From: Thermoplasmatota archaeon | Lineage (GTDB): Bacteria; Pseudomonadota; Gammaproteobacteria; Burkholderiales; Thiobacillaceae | Reading direction: 5' to 3' | Length of the DNA: 5,954 bases | Assembly: GCA_023475455.1 (NCBI GenBank) | Contig: JAMCVR010000150.1 | Location: forward strand, 1-5,954 | Part shown: positions 5,364-5,954 of the stretch, one piece after another | Numbering within the stretch: the stretch's first letter is position 1 | Layout: each line of letters begins with the position of its first letter | The notes under the pieces: generated by a model | Databases searched by the model: none | What the model saw: the letters and a program-made list of their open reading frames with translations, nothing else | Told to the model about the DNA's origin: nothing | Translations under genes and position numbers: made by a program

Positions 5364-5954
5364 TCAGGATTTCGCCAACTCGACATCCACCGCCGATTCG
5401 AAGGCGATCATGTTGCCGTCCCAGTTGGGGTTGAAGCTGAGGTGCCCCCAGCCATCCACCAGTTCCAGCGGCGAAATCATGCCCGCCACCACGTTGTTGA
5501 GCCCGAGCCGCCGGCGGAACTGGTACGGCTCCCAGGCGTGATCCATCACCACCGAACCGGGCGGCACGCCGGGCATGAGCCGGGCGCGCGCCTGGAATTC
5601 GCCGACGTCGTTGAACACCCGCACCGCGTCGTCCTCCGCGATGCCCTTGCCCGCCGCCGTGGCGGGGTTGAGCCCGATGCAGGGCTCGCCGCGCTGCAGG
5701 CGCAGCAGGTGGGTGTTGCTGCGCCACTGCGAATGTATGCCGTGGCGGGCGTGCGGCGTATAGAAGGCGAAGGGAAAGGTGTCCGGACGCAGCGGCCCCA
5801 TCGCCGTCGGCGTGGCGCAGCCCATCTTGCGGAACACCGGGTGATCGACGTAGAACTGCTGCCGGCCGGACAGGGTCTTGTAGGGCTGGCGCAGGTAGAC
5901 GTTGTATTCGAAGGAATGGAACGGGCGGTTGGCGTAGAGCGGGGAATTGAATCC
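5364..5954 (-). CDS. Catalytic molybdopterin alpha subunit of a type II DMSO-reductase-family enzyme, C-terminal 196 residues (5' part beyond window)
   Basis: The frame is open to the window edge and ends at TGA 5366-5364. The visible part is the C-terminal cofactor-binding domain of Mo-bisMGD enzymes. YKTLSGRQQFYVDHP (25-39 of the visible part) is followed by a HSQWRSN segment, LLRLQRGEP, a GLNPATAAGKGI stretch, AVRVFNDVGEF, PGSVVMDHAWEPYQF, then SPLELVDGWGHL and the closing VDVELA. The pattern fits the group with nitrate reductase NarG, ethylbenzene dehydrogenase, dimethylsulfide dehydrogenase, selenate and chlorate reductases and nitrite oxidoreductase. These enzymes are 800-1200 residues, so most of the protein, including the Mo-ligand region and any Tat signal, is unseen; substrate and cellular side cannot be assigned. 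The nearby GTG at 5837 is internal because homology continues upstream of it. The beta gene follows after 27 nt, as in ebd/ddh/ser-type operons. Confidence 0.9.
   Translation of the reverse strand, partial: GFNSPLYANRPFHSFEYNVYLRQPYKTLSGRQQFYVDHPVFRKMGCATPTAMGPLRPDTFPFAFYTPHARHGIHSQWRSNTHLLRLQRGEPCIGLNPATAAGKGIAEDDAVRVFNDVGEFQARARLMPGVPPGSVVMDHAWEPYQFRRRLGLNNVVAGMISPLELVDGWGHLSFNPNWDGNMIAFESAVDVELAKS

Noticed and set aside
3685..5727. 680-codon minus-strand frame running through alpha, beta and into the truncated gamma, suggesting a large fusion protein
   Set aside because: Upstream of ATG 4344 the frame reads alpha and beta out of phase and gives Arg/Ala/Gly-rich nonsense. The signal peptide at 4344 and the ATGA overlap mark the true start.

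Overview
The window is GC-rich, gene-dense chromosomal-type DNA. It most resembles a respiratory, probably beta-proteobacterial genome, such as a Rhodocyclales, Thiobacillus or Sulfuricella-like lineage. That placement rests only on gene content and base composition. No rRNA, tRNA, transposase, integrase or CRISPR array is visible.

Layout. Positions 1-948 (+) hold the C-terminal part of a phenylacetate-CoA ligase/CapK-type adenylating enzyme that begins before the window. It converges on a tightly packed minus-strand cluster. Read in its own direction (from 5954 down to 1079), the cluster encodes: the C-terminus of a molybdopterin catalytic subunit of the type II DMSO reductase family (5364-5954, cut by the window edge); its four-cluster iron-sulfur beta subunit (4341-5336); a truncated copy of a haem gamma subunit (3685-4344); the full-length gamma subunit, an ethylbenzene-dehydrogenase-type haem b domain fused to a cytochrome c domain (2604-3629); a TauE/SafE-family membrane transporter (1796-2578); and an ArsR-type winged-helix protein fused to a rhodanese domain (1079-1759). 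Gaps are -4 to about 55 nt and a plausible terminator lies at 950-1014, so the cluster looks like one operon whose promoter is outside the window.

Main anomaly. A 715-bp segment is present as two direct, adjacent copies (2971-3685 and 3686-4400), identical base for base in my reading. The 7-mer CAGCCGG sits at both outer edges and at the internal junction, the signature of a tandem duplication formed at 7-bp microhomology. The duplication left the beta gene intact, left one complete gamma gene, and created a 219-codon gamma lacking the cytochrome c domain. A 60-nt relic of the beta 3' end lies between the two gamma copies. It is either a very recent duplication or an assembly artefact.

Working model (inference). 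A periplasmic molybdoenzyme works on an unidentified substrate. Electrons pass from the Mo centre through the beta-subunit Fe-S chain to haem b in gamma and leave through the fused c-haem. The sulfur-flavoured companions (TauE/SafE exporter and rhodanese-ArsR regulator) make an inorganic or organic sulfur substrate worth testing. The sequence does not determine the substrate, and nitrate/nitrite, chlorate, selenate or hydrocarbon substrates remain possible.
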